From an uncultured Desulfomonile sp. (GTDB lineage Bacteria; Desulfobacterota; Desulfomonilia; Desulfomonilales; Desulfomonilaceae): a stretch of DNA of 8,453 bases. The position numbers were made by a program, and so were the translations under genes. The DNA is taken from assembly GCA_937915285.1 (NCBI GenBank), contig CALDNG010000494.1:1-8453 (forward strand), given 5' to 3'. Shown here piece by piece: positions 1-7,650 of this stretch. How positions within the stretch are numbered: the stretch's first letter is position 1; each line of letters opens with the position of its first letter. The notes beneath the pieces are model-generated. The model ran no database searches. It was not told the DNA's origin and was given only the letters and a program-made list of their open reading frames with translations.

Positions 1-14
1 AGATGGACTTCAGT

Positions 15-31
15 CTGGCACGGGTATTGCC
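15..31 (+). promoter_or_regulatory. Sigma-54 (RpoN) -24/-12 promoter of the nif operon
   Basis: The sequence TGGCACGGGTATTGC at 16-30 matches the sigma-54 consensus TGGCAC-N5-TTGC. The invariant GG (17-18) and GC (29-30) have the required 10-bp separation. Transcription would start about 12 nt after the GC, near position 42. This leaves a leader of about 33 nt before the nifH ATG at 75 and places the in-frame ATG at 36 upstream of the transcript. Sigma-54 promoters need an enhancer-binding activator, NifA in many diazotrophs. Its binding site usually lies 80-150 bp upstream, outside this window, so the activator cannot be named here. Archaea lack sigma-54, so this site also points to a bacterial host. 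Confidence 0.87.
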
Positions 32-35
32 TTGA

Positions 36-899
<864 letters not shown>

Positions 900-945
900 G
901 TGCAGTCTAACACCAAAAAGCCTCAGGTCAGAAAAGGAAAACAAA

Positions 946-1272
946 ATGATTATGGTGCGGGCAATAGTTAGACCGGAGCGTACATCGGCAGTCATGCAGT
1001 CCCTTCTGGAAGCAGGCTATCCTGCAGTAACAAAGGTAGAGGTGGCGGGACGTGGCAAGCAGCGGGGCCTGAAACTCGGAAATGTGGTGTATGACGAACT
1101 TCCCAAGGAAATGCTCATGGTTGTAGTCAATGACCACGAGAAAGATTTTGTTATTCGTGCAGTCATGGAAAGCGCCAAGACAGGAGAAAAAGGAGCCTAC
1201 GGAGACGGGAAGATTTTTGTGAGCCAAGTAGATGAGACTTACACGATCAGCAGCGGCGTACGGGAGTCCTGA
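946..1272 (+). CDS. nifI1: PII-family nitrogenase regulator NifI1
   Basis: This 108-residue protein belongs to the PII (GlnB-like) family, NifI1 branch. From studies of methanogens, NifI1 and NifI2 form a hetero-oligomer that binds NifDK and stops Fe-protein docking after ammonium addition; 2-oxoglutarate and ATP relieve the block. Visible marks are the N-terminal strand VRAIVRPE, the GRGKQRGL segment leading into the T-loop (residues 35-42), the DELPKEML segment (50-57), and the C-terminal PII signature YGDGKIFV (85-92). The T-loop lacks the usual uridylylated-tyrosine context of GlnB, so control by uridylylation is not expected. The start at 946 follows a Shine-Dalgarno run AAAAGGAAA at an 8-nt distance; a longer reading from 820 would overlap nifH with unrelated sequence. 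It lies 27 nt before nifI2. Confidence 0.95.
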   Translation: MIMVRAIVRPERTSAVMQSLLEAGYPAVTKVEVAGRGKQRGLKLGNVVYDELPKEMLMVVVNDHEKDFVIRAVMESAKTGEKGAYGDGKIFVSQVDETYTISSGVRES

Positions 1273-1299
1273 TACCTGCGCATTTGGACGAGGAAGACC

Positions 1300-1713
1300 A
1301 TGAAAGAAATCACGGCAATAATAAGGATGAACAGGATAAACCAAACCAAGGAGGCGCTAGTAAATGAGGGGTTCCCATCGGTAACGGCCATAAGGGCGCT
1401 TGGACGTGGCAGGCGCCCGGTGGAGCCTGACCTCATGCGTGCAATCAATGAGAACCCTAGGGAAAGCGCAGACCTGCTGTCCATACTTTCCCATGGAGGC
1501 AGACTCTATGCCAAGCGACTGATAACACTGGTAGTTCCAGATGAAAAGGTTTCTTCCGTGATTCACACGATAATCAAGGCCAACCAGACCGCATCGCCCG
1601 GAGACGGGAAGATATTCGTTTCCGATATTAGCGACGTGGTCAGGATACGGACCGGTGAGACTGGCGAAGCGGCCATTGACGAAATGAATGGACCGGATCG
1701 GAGGACCAGATGA
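1300..1713 (+). CDS. nifI2: PII-family nitrogenase regulator NifI2
   Basis: This 137-residue PII-family protein is the partner of NifI1. It has the longer T-loop region typical of NifI2 (about residues 36-70, between GRGRRP and GGRLYAKR). The body contains LITLVVPDEKV (74-84) and the C-terminal signature GDGKIFVSD (101-109), followed by VRIRTGETGEAAI (114-126), as in known NifI2 proteins. A charged tail of about 11 residues follows. In the family, the NifI2 T-loop is thought to sense 2-oxoglutarate and contact the MoFe protein. GAGGAAG at 1290-1296 precedes the ATG at suitable spacing. The stop codon overlaps the nifD start in an ATGA motif, so the sensor and the MoFe protein it controls are probably translationally coupled. 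Confidence 0.95.
   Translation: MKEITAIIRMNRINQTKEALVNEGFPSVTAIRALGRGRRPVEPDLMRAINENPRESADLLSILSHGGRLYAKRLITLVVPDEKVSSVIHTIIKANQTASPGDGKIFVSDISDVVRIRTGETGEAAIDEMNGPDRRTR
1700..1713 (+). promoter_or_regulatory. nifD ribosome-binding site and ATGA stop-start overlap
   Basis: GGAGGA at 1700-1705, inside the end of nifI2, is a near-ideal Shine-Dalgarno sequence 4 nt before the nifD ATG at 1710. The nifI2 stop TGA (1711-1713) overlaps that ATG. This supports the start at 1710 over the downstream ATGs at 1731 and 1743, which have no good ribosome-binding site, and suggests translational coupling. Confidence 0.8.
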
Positions 1714-3338
1714 GTCCCACAATACGTGACATGAACAACATAATGGACCAGGAAGAGTTTATCCGGGATGTTACTTCGGTATACCCAAACAAAGTCGCCA
1801 AAAAGCGTTTGAAACACATTGTTGTAAAGAGTGAAGGCGAGAATCCGGAGATAGAAGCTAATGTCCGGACAATACCAGGAATCATAACTCAAAGAGGCTG
1901 CTGCTACGCCGGATGCAAGGGCGTGGTTATAGGCCCGATTGGTGACATGGTACACATAGTACATGGCCCTATAGGATGCTCATTTTACGCGTGGAATACC
2001 CGCAGGAACATGTTCAGGCCACGCGAAGACGGGGCAAACTATCTGAATTACTGCTTTTCAACTGACATGCAGGATTCAGATGTAATCTTCGGCGGTGAGA
2101 AGAAGTTGCGTCAGGCGATTCAGGAGGCTCATGACATTTTCAAACCTAAGGCTATCAGCGTTCACGCCACCTGCCCAGTCGGGCTCATAGGTGACGACAT
2201 TCAGGCAGTGGCCAGAGAAATGACGGAAAAGACGGGAACCCTGGTAATTGCCTTTAACTGCGAAGGTTATAAGGGTGTCAGCCAGTCGGGTGGCCATCAT
2301 ATAGCCAACAACAAGCTGTTTGAAAATGTTGTCGGTAAGGATGACTCAAATCCGATCCAGGATAAGTTCGTCATCAATATCCTTGGCGAATACAATATTG
2401 GAGGCGACGCTTGGGAAATAGAGCGAGCTTTCGCCAAATGCGGGATCAGAATCATATCGACCTTCAGCGGGGACGCATCCATCGATGAAATGCGCAGGGC
2501 CCATCAGGCCAATCTAAACCTGGTGATGTGTCACAGGTCCATCAACTACATGGCCGAAATGATGGAGAACGCCTTCGGAATACCGTGGATCAAGGTCAAT
2601 TTCATCGGAGTCAAAGGCATGTCCAAGAGTTTGCGCAAGGTGGCGAAATATTTCGATGACCCTGAACTCACTCAGAAAGTTGAACAGGTCATAGCTGAGG
2701 AGGAGGCCGAGGCTTACAACCTCATAGCCGACCACAGTGACAGGCTCAGGGGAAAAACAGCCATGCTGTTCGTTGGAGGCTCGAGGGCTCACCACTACCA
2801 GGAACTCTTCACGGAACTCGGCATGGAAACAACCGTGGCCGGTTTCGAGTTTGCGCACAGAGATGACTACGAGGGCCGACACGTTCTCCCCGATGTGAAG
2901 CCGGACGCTGACAGCCGTAACATAGAGGAGATCAGAGTTGAACAGGATGAAAACAGATTCAGACCCAGGATACCTGTGGAACAGATGAAGGAATTGCAGA
3001 AAGAGGGTTTCCTCGGCTCATACGAAGGCATGATTCCGGAAATGAAACATGGGGCCATGATAATAGATGACATCAGCCATGCAGAGCTGGAACAACTGAT
3101 TTTACGTTTCAAACCAGATGTGGTCTGCTCCGGAATCAAGGACAAATACATGATCGAGAAATTCGGAGTTCCCTCAAAACAGCTCCACAACTATGACTAT
3201 AGCGGTCCATACGCAGGTTTCAGGGGAGCTGTCAATTTTGCCAGGGACATTGACATGATGATCAATAACCCGGCCTGGAAAATGATCAAAGCCCCGTGGG
3301 ATATCGAGCCGGTCCTGAGGGCCGAGACCGTGGCATAA
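1710..3338 (+). CDS. nifD: Nitrogenase MoFe protein alpha chain NifD
   Basis: This 542-residue protein is the alpha subunit of the Mo nitrogenase, where FeMo-cofactor reduces N2 to NH3. The P-cluster ligands are Cys63 (RGCCYAGC), Cys90 (HGPIGC) and Cys155 (ATCPVGLIGDD). The cofactor ligands are Cys274 (LVMCHRSINY) and His493 (QLHNYDYSGPY). Pocket residues equivalent to Azotobacter Gln191, His195, Arg96, Arg277 and Arg359 appear as Gln192, His196, Arg98, Arg276 and Arg359 (VGGSR). An added segment at about 386-440 (after FAHRDDY) is the roughly 50-residue insertion of clostridial or cluster III NifD, which explains the length. Two extra cysteines, 64 and 68, flank the first P-cluster ligand. 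There is no room between nifD and nifK for the delta-subunit gene (vnfG/anfG) of V or Fe-only nitrogenases, which supports the Mo type. It overlaps nifI2 by 4 nt. Confidence 0.98.
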   Translation: MSPTIRDMNNIMDQEEFIRDVTSVYPNKVAKKRLKHIVVKSEGENPEIEANVRTIPGIITQRGCCYAGCKGVVIGPIGDMVHIVHGPIGCSFYAWNTRRNMFRPREDGANYLNYCFSTDMQDSDVIFGGEKKLRQAIQEAHDIFKPKAISVHATCPVGLIGDDIQAVAREMTEKTGTLVIAFNCEGYKGVSQSGGHHIANNKLFENVVGKDDSNPIQDKFVINILGEYNIGGDAWEIERAFAKCGIRIISTFSGDASIDEMRRAHQANLNLVMCHRSINYMAEMMENAFGIPWIKVNFIGVKGMSKSLRKVAKYFDDPELTQKVEQVIAEEEAEAYNLIADHSDRLRGKTAMLFVGGSRAHHYQELFTELGMETTVAGFEFAHRDDYEGRHVLPDVKPDADSRNIEEIRVEQDENRFRPRIPVEQMKELQKEGFLGSYEGMIPEMKHGAMIIDDISHAELEQLILRFKPDVVCSGIKDKYMIEKFGVPSKQLHNYDYSGPYAGFRGAVNFARDIDMMINNPAWKMIKAPWDIEPVLRAETVA

Positions 3339-3451
3339 CCTACTGATCTTACAAGGATGACATTGGGGGATCAGTTTAGCTGAACTGTCAGGGGACAAAC
3401 TTTGCCAATTCACGGAGATCTTCTGACATTTCTAATCAAGAGAGCAAAGCA
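3339..3451 (+). other. nifD-nifK intergenic region with alternative hairpins
   Basis: This 113-nt gap is the longest in the operon and holds no plausible gene. Two overlapping stem-loops can be drawn. The first pairs 3342-3350 with 3367-3375: seven Watson-Crick pairs (ACTGATC with GATCAGT) plus two G-U pairs, with a 16-nt loop. The second pairs 3372-3377 with 3382-3387 around an AGCT loop. They share 3372-3375, so they cannot form together. No run of T follows either one, so neither looks like an intrinsic terminator. No sigma-54 promoter is visible. The hairpins might affect RNA processing or stability, but that is inference and short stems can arise by chance. Confidence 0.3.
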
Positions 3452-4828
3452 ATGTTAGATATGACACCCAAAGAGGTCAGTGAACGATCTGCCCTGAGGA
3501 TTAACCCTGCAAAGACCTGTCAGCCCATCGGGGCGATGTACGCCTCACTGGGCATCCATCGCTGTCTGCCTCACAGCCATGGGAGCCAGGGTTGCTGTTC
3601 ATACCATCGTAGTCACCTCACAAGACACTACAAGGAGCCGGTAGTGGCTTCAACCAGCTCTTTTACAGAAGGCGCTGCGGTATTTGGCGGTGGGCCGAAC
3701 CTAAGACAGTCTCTGAATAACATTTTCCAGGTTTACAACCCGGATGTCGTGGCTGTTCACACCACATGCCTTTCGGAAACAATAGGTGATGACATTCCCT
3801 CGGTTGTACGAAAGGCCCGTGAGGACGGTATAATCCCGGACGGGAAGTTTGTGATTCACGCCAACACGCCGAGTTACGTTGGGTCAAATGTGACCGGATT
3901 CTCCAATATGGTTAAGGCGATGATAGATTACCTTTCCTCCAGAGAATTCGGTTCTTCGAAAGATGTGAATGTCATCCCCGGCTATGTCGATCCCGCTGAC
4001 ATGCGCGAAATCAAACGCATGCTTGGAGAACTCAATGTTTCAGGCATCGTTTTCCCGGATACCTCTGACGTGCTCGATTTACCGATGACCGGATCATACG
4101 AGATGTTCCCCAAGGGCGGGACAACAATCGAACAGATTATGAAGACGGGATCCAGCGGACTGACCATTTCCCTGGGAGCCTTCGCCTCGGAGGCCGGCGG
4201 AGCCTCTCTGGAGAGCAAATGTGGTGTGCCGTTCAAGGTCCTGGATTTGCCTGTGGGAGTGCACGCCACCGACATGTTCGTAAAGTCGATACTGGAAATA
4301 ACGGGAGAGATCCGACCACCGGCGTCCATGATTGATGATCGGGGACGTGTCATGGACTTGATGACCGACATGCAGGGCTACCTATACGGCAAGAAGGTAG
4401 CTCTTTATGGCGATCCGGACCAGGTGATAGCGATGACCGACTTTCTGGTCAGTATGGGCATGCGTCCAGTCTACGTAATCACCGGAACACCTGGAAAGCG
4501 TTTTGAAGACAGGGTCAACAGGATACTGGGCAATGACTCCTCCAACTGCCTGGTGAAGGCGTCGGCCGACCTGTTTTACCTGCACCAGTTGATCAAGAAC
4601 GGGCCGGTAGACCTCATCATCGGAAACACCTATGGCAAATATATCGCACGAGCTGAAGACATACCCTTTGTACGGTACGGGTTCCCGATTCTGGATCGTG
4701 TCGGTCACGGTTTCTTTCCGACATTCGGATACAGGGGCGCTATGCGCATATTAACTTCTATTATTAATACATTACTTGACAGGGTTGATAGAGACGCGCC
4801 TGAAGAGAGATTTGAACTAGTTATGTAA
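3452..4828 (+). CDS. nifK: Nitrogenase MoFe protein beta chain NifK
   Basis: This 458-residue protein pairs with NifD in the alpha2beta2 MoFe protein and supplies the other half of the P-cluster site. The ligands are Cys23 (AKTCQPIGA), Cys48 (HGSQGC) and Cys106 (TTCLSETIGDD). Ser141 (NTPSYVGS) matches Azotobacter Ser188, which binds the oxidised cluster. The family blocks FGGGPNLRQ (78-86) and the C-terminal GFPILDR...FGYRGAM are intact. It is about 65 residues shorter than Azotobacter NifK, chiefly because the N-terminal extension is missing, as in Clostridium pasteurianum. That is consistent with the insertion in NifD. The start at 3452 has only a weak Shine-Dalgarno-like AAGAGAG (3438-3444). 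It follows nifD after the 113-nt gap and precedes nifE by 14 nt. Confidence 0.98.
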   Translation: MLDMTPKEVSERSALRINPAKTCQPIGAMYASLGIHRCLPHSHGSQGCCSYHRSHLTRHYKEPVVASTSSFTEGAAVFGGGPNLRQSLNNIFQVYNPDVVAVHTTCLSETIGDDIPSVVRKAREDGIIPDGKFVIHANTPSYVGSNVTGFSNMVKAMIDYLSSREFGSSKDVNVIPGYVDPADMREIKRMLGELNVSGIVFPDTSDVLDLPMTGSYEMFPKGGTTIEQIMKTGSSGLTISLGAFASEAGGASLESKCGVPFKVLDLPVGVHATDMFVKSILEITGEIRPPASMIDDRGRVMDLMTDMQGYLYGKKVALYGDPDQVIAMTDFLVSMGMRPVYVITGTPGKRFEDRVNRILGNDSSNCLVKASADLFYLHQLIKNGPVDLIIGNTYGKYIARAEDIPFVRYGFPILDRVGHGFFPTFGYRGAMRILTSIINTLLDRVDRDAPEERFELVM

Positions 4829-4842
4829 GGAAGAGATGTCAA

Positions 4843-6228
4843 ATGGGATCTACAATCTTTGAGGAGAGAGACAGGCAGATTCATCGAAAAGGCGATGAGC
4901 CTTTCAGCATGGACTGCGACATGCCAAGCCTTGCTGGGGCTGTAAGTCAGAGAGCGTGCGTTTTCTGTGGCTCCAGGGTGGTGCTTTATCCGATTGCCGA
5001 CGCTTTGCACCTGGTTCATGGCCCCATCGGATGCGCAGCATACACATGGGACATAAGAGGCGCCCTTTCTTCAGGGCCTGAGTTACACCGTCTCAGTTTC
5101 TCAACAGACCTCCAGGAGAAGGACGTGATATTCGGCGGAGAAAAGAAACTCTATCAGGCTCTCATTGAATTGATAAACCGCCATAGCCCCAAGGGCGCCT
5201 TCGTGTATTCAACGTGCATAGTCGGGATAATTGGGGATGACCTTGGAGCTGTATGCAGGAGAGTATCCGAAGAGACTGGCATTCCTGTGATACCTGTTCA
5301 GTCCGAGGGTTTCAAGGGAAACAAGCGTGCGGGGTATAACGCAGCGTGCAAGGCGCTGTTTGAACTGGTCGGGACCGGGGTCATCGACGACATATCCCCT
5401 GTCAGTATCAACATACTTGGAGACTTCAACCTGGCAGGCGAGATTTGGATCATCAGGGAGTATTTCGAGCGAATGGGTGTGCAGGTTGTGGCAAACATTA
5501 CGGGAGATGGCCGTATTGACGATATCAAGAGGTCTCACGGCGCATCGCTAAATGTCGTTCAGTGTTCCGGTTCCACCATTGACCTGGCCATCATGATGGA
5601 AAGGCAATACGGCATACCGTTCATGAGAGTTTCATATTTCGGGGTAGAAGACATGGCTGAATCACTTTACAGGGTAGCCAACTTCTTCAGCGATGGAGAT
5701 ACGGACATAATGGATCGGACGAGAGAGCTGGTTAGGAATGAACTGGCCCAACTCTACCCATTACTTGAGAAATACCGAAAGGATCTGATGGGTAAGAAGG
5801 CCGCAATCTACGTTGGAGGAGCGTTCAAGGCTTTTTCATTGGTCAAGGCGTTCAGGCTGATCGGTATGGATGTAGCCCTGGTTGGTTCGCAAACAGGCAC
5901 AGAAGAGGACTACAGGGAACTCTACGATATAACGGACCCTGGAACCATCATAGTTGATGATTCAAACCCACTGGAGCTTTCCAGTTTTCTGCAGGAGAAG
6001 GACGTAGACATCTTTGTTGGTGGCGTAAAGGAACGCCCAATCGCATACAAGCTGGGAGTGGGCTTCTGTGACCACAATCATGAACGCAAGGAGGCCCTCG
6101 AGGGATTTGTTGGCATGCTCAATTTTGCGCGGGAAGTACATTCCACAGTCATGAGTCCGGTATGGAGGTTCTCTCCAAGACGAATTTCACAACATAGCAG
6201 TTACGAACTGTCTCTGAAGGCAGTTTGA
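4843..6228 (+). CDS. nifE: Nitrogenase cofactor scaffold subunit NifE
   Basis: This 461-residue protein is the NifD-like subunit of the NifEN scaffold, on which the NifB-made iron-sulfur core becomes FeMo-cofactor before transfer to NifDK. It is told from NifD by LYPIADALHLVHGPIGCAAYTWDIRG (about 48-73), the signature of NifE (in Azotobacter, PIADVAHLVHGP...WDNRG), and by lack of the NifD His in a DYSGPY motif. Cys39, Cys64 and Cys125 (STCIVGIIGDD) match the Azotobacter residues Cys37, Cys62 and Cys124 that bind the [4Fe-4S] O-cluster. Cys241 (VVQCSGSTID) matches the cofactor-precursor cysteine. An additional Cys42 lies in ACVFCG. The Shine-Dalgarno run AAGGAAGAG at 4827-4835 overlaps the nifK stop and has good spacing to the ATG. 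It ends 10 nt before nifN. Confidence 0.96.
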   Translation: MGSTIFEERDRQIHRKGDEPFSMDCDMPSLAGAVSQRACVFCGSRVVLYPIADALHLVHGPIGCAAYTWDIRGALSSGPELHRLSFSTDLQEKDVIFGGEKKLYQALIELINRHSPKGAFVYSTCIVGIIGDDLGAVCRRVSEETGIPVIPVQSEGFKGNKRAGYNAACKALFELVGTGVIDDISPVSINILGDFNLAGEIWIIREYFERMGVQVVANITGDGRIDDIKRSHGASLNVVQCSGSTIDLAIMMERQYGIPFMRVSYFGVEDMAESLYRVANFFSDGDTDIMDRTRELVRNELAQLYPLLEKYRKDLMGKKAAIYVGGAFKAFSLVKAFRLIGMDVALVGSQTGTEEDYRELYDITDPGTIIVDDSNPLELSSFLQEKDVDIFVGGVKERPIAYKLGVGFCDHNHERKEALEGFVGMLNFAREVHSTVMSPVWRFSPRRISQHSSYELSLKAV

Positions 6229-6238
6229 GGGAAGTATC

Positions 6239-7609
6239 ATGAAAGCCCTGGCAGAACATTTCGTGTCAACGACCAATTCCTGCAAACTGTGCAAGCCTCT
6301 GGGAGCTTGCCTGGCATTCCGTGGAATAGAAGGATGCGTCCCTTTCCTTCACGGTTCTCAGGGGTGCGCAACCTATATGAGGCGATACATCATCAGTCAT
6401 TTTAGGGAACCTATGGACATAGCATCATCGTCTCTAGGAGAGAAAAGCGCCATTTACGGTGGTGGGCCGAACCTGAAACTCGGCTTGCGCAACCTTATGA
6501 ATAAGTACAATCCTCAAATCGTCGGGATAGCGACCACATGTCTGACGGAAACCATCGGTGATGACACTTCGAGGTATGTCACTGAATTCTGCCAGGAATT
6601 TGAGGAGTTCCTTAATTTCCACGGCAGGCCTGAATTGGTGACGGTTTCCACTCCTAGCTATTCCGGTTCCTACATGGAAGGTTTCCACGCTGCCGTTGAG
6701 TCGGTGGTGGCTAAACTCGCAAAGAATGAAGCTGTAGTTGATTCGGTCAACCTGTTTCCGGGGTTCATTTCTCCTGCGGATACCCGTTATCTGAAGGAAA
6801 TACTCGCTGATTTTGGGTTAAAGGCCACCGTGCTCCCTGATATTTCAGAGACTTTGGACGCCCCGGCGCTTGCTGGATATGAAAAAATTCCAGCAGGAGG
6901 CGCAAGGCTTAATGACATCAGGGCCATGGGAGGGGCATTGGCTTCAGTCGAGTTTGGACGTTCCATTATCGGTTCGCACACCCCGGGCAACATCCTACTC
7001 CAAAAGTTCCATCAGCCTCTATACAGCTCAGGAACCCCCATCGGTTTACAAGAGACCGACAGATTTTTTGAAATCCTTGAGAAATTGTCGGGGATACCTA
7101 CTCCTGAGAAACACGCTCTCGAGCGTGGGAGGCTTGTTGATTCCTACATCGACGGACACAAGTATGTATTTGGTCAGAAGGCGGTCATTTATGGAGAAAT
7201 GGACATTGTCATAGGGATCACATCGCTCCTGGTTGAAACAGGCATGAAACCCGTGCTGGTGGCTACAGGCTCAAGCAGTAAGAATTTCAGAAACGCCATT
7301 GAGGATGTCTGTTCGGGAATCCTGGAAGAGTTTCCTGTTGTTATGGAGGATGTGGATTTCTTTGACATCGCCTCAGAGATTAAATCCCTCGAGCCCAACC
7401 TTCTTCTGGGCAACTCAAAAGGCCACAGGCTATCCAAAGAGATGGATGTTCCACTTATTAGAGTAGGTTTTCCGATTCATGACCGTTTCGGAGGACACAG
7501 GCAGTTCTCAATCGGTTATCGTGGGGCCCAGAATTTGTTCGACCTGATCGTCAACACACTCATCCAAAGGAAACAGGACTCCTCTGACATCGGATACGGC
7601 TACATCTGA
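6239..7609 (+). CDS. nifN: Nitrogenase cofactor scaffold subunit NifN
   Basis: This 456-residue NifK-like protein completes the NifEN scaffold. Its position directly after nifE, its separate sequence from the NifK already present, and CKPLGACLAFRGIEGCVPFLHGSQGC-type N-terminal blocks (about 18-43) support NifN. Cys43 (HGSQGC) matches Azotobacter NifN Cys44, the O-cluster ligand. Unusually complete are the other NifK-type positions: Cys18 (CKLCKPLG), Cys101 (TTCLTETIGDD) and Ser140 (TPSYSGS). FGG-type loop YGGGPNLK is at 73-80, and the C-terminal FPIHDRFGG...GYRGAQNL block is intact. GAGGGAAG at 6227-6234, overlapping the nifE stop, is the ribosome-binding site. It is not fused to NifB, unlike the NifN-B protein of some clostridia. 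A second NifK-like protein of other function is possible but unlikely here. Confidence 0.95.
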   Translation: MKALAEHFVSTTNSCKLCKPLGACLAFRGIEGCVPFLHGSQGCATYMRRYIISHFREPMDIASSSLGEKSAIYGGGPNLKLGLRNLMNKYNPQIVGIATTCLTETIGDDTSRYVTEFCQEFEEFLNFHGRPELVTVSTPSYSGSYMEGFHAAVESVVAKLAKNEAVVDSVNLFPGFISPADTRYLKEILADFGLKATVLPDISETLDAPALAGYEKIPAGGARLNDIRAMGGALASVEFGRSIIGSHTPGNILLQKFHQPLYSSGTPIGLQETDRFFEILEKLSGIPTPEKHALERGRLVDSYIDGHKYVFGQKAVIYGEMDIVIGITSLLVETGMKPVLVATGSSSKNFRNAIEDVCSGILEEFPVVMEDVDFFDIASEIKSLEPNLLLGNSKGHRLSKEMDVPLIRVGFPIHDRFGGHRQFSIGYRGAQNLFDLIVNTLIQRKQDSSDIGYGYI

Positions 7610-7650
7610 TCGGCGCATGGCGTCCGCACAAATTTCTTGAGGTAAAGCAA

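Noticed and set aside
3342..3387. Intrinsic terminator after nifD
   Set aside because: The stems are short, A+T-containing and not followed by a T-run. nifK must be expressed together with nifD.
3339..3451. Possible delta-subunit gene (vnfG/anfG) between nifD and nifK
   Set aside because: The gap is only 113 nt and a delta subunit needs over 300 nt. The only ATG frame seen there (from 3357) has eight sense codons.
6870..7214. Second + strand open frame inside nifN (and a similar one at 5327-5551 in nifE)
   Set aside because: They are out-of-frame readings within conserved coding sequence, with no recognisable protein family and no ribosome-binding site of note.
7610..7650. A separate promoter for nifB
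   Set aside because: No sigma-54 or clear sigma-70 elements were found in the 41-nt gap. TGGC occurs but without a TTGC box at the required distance.
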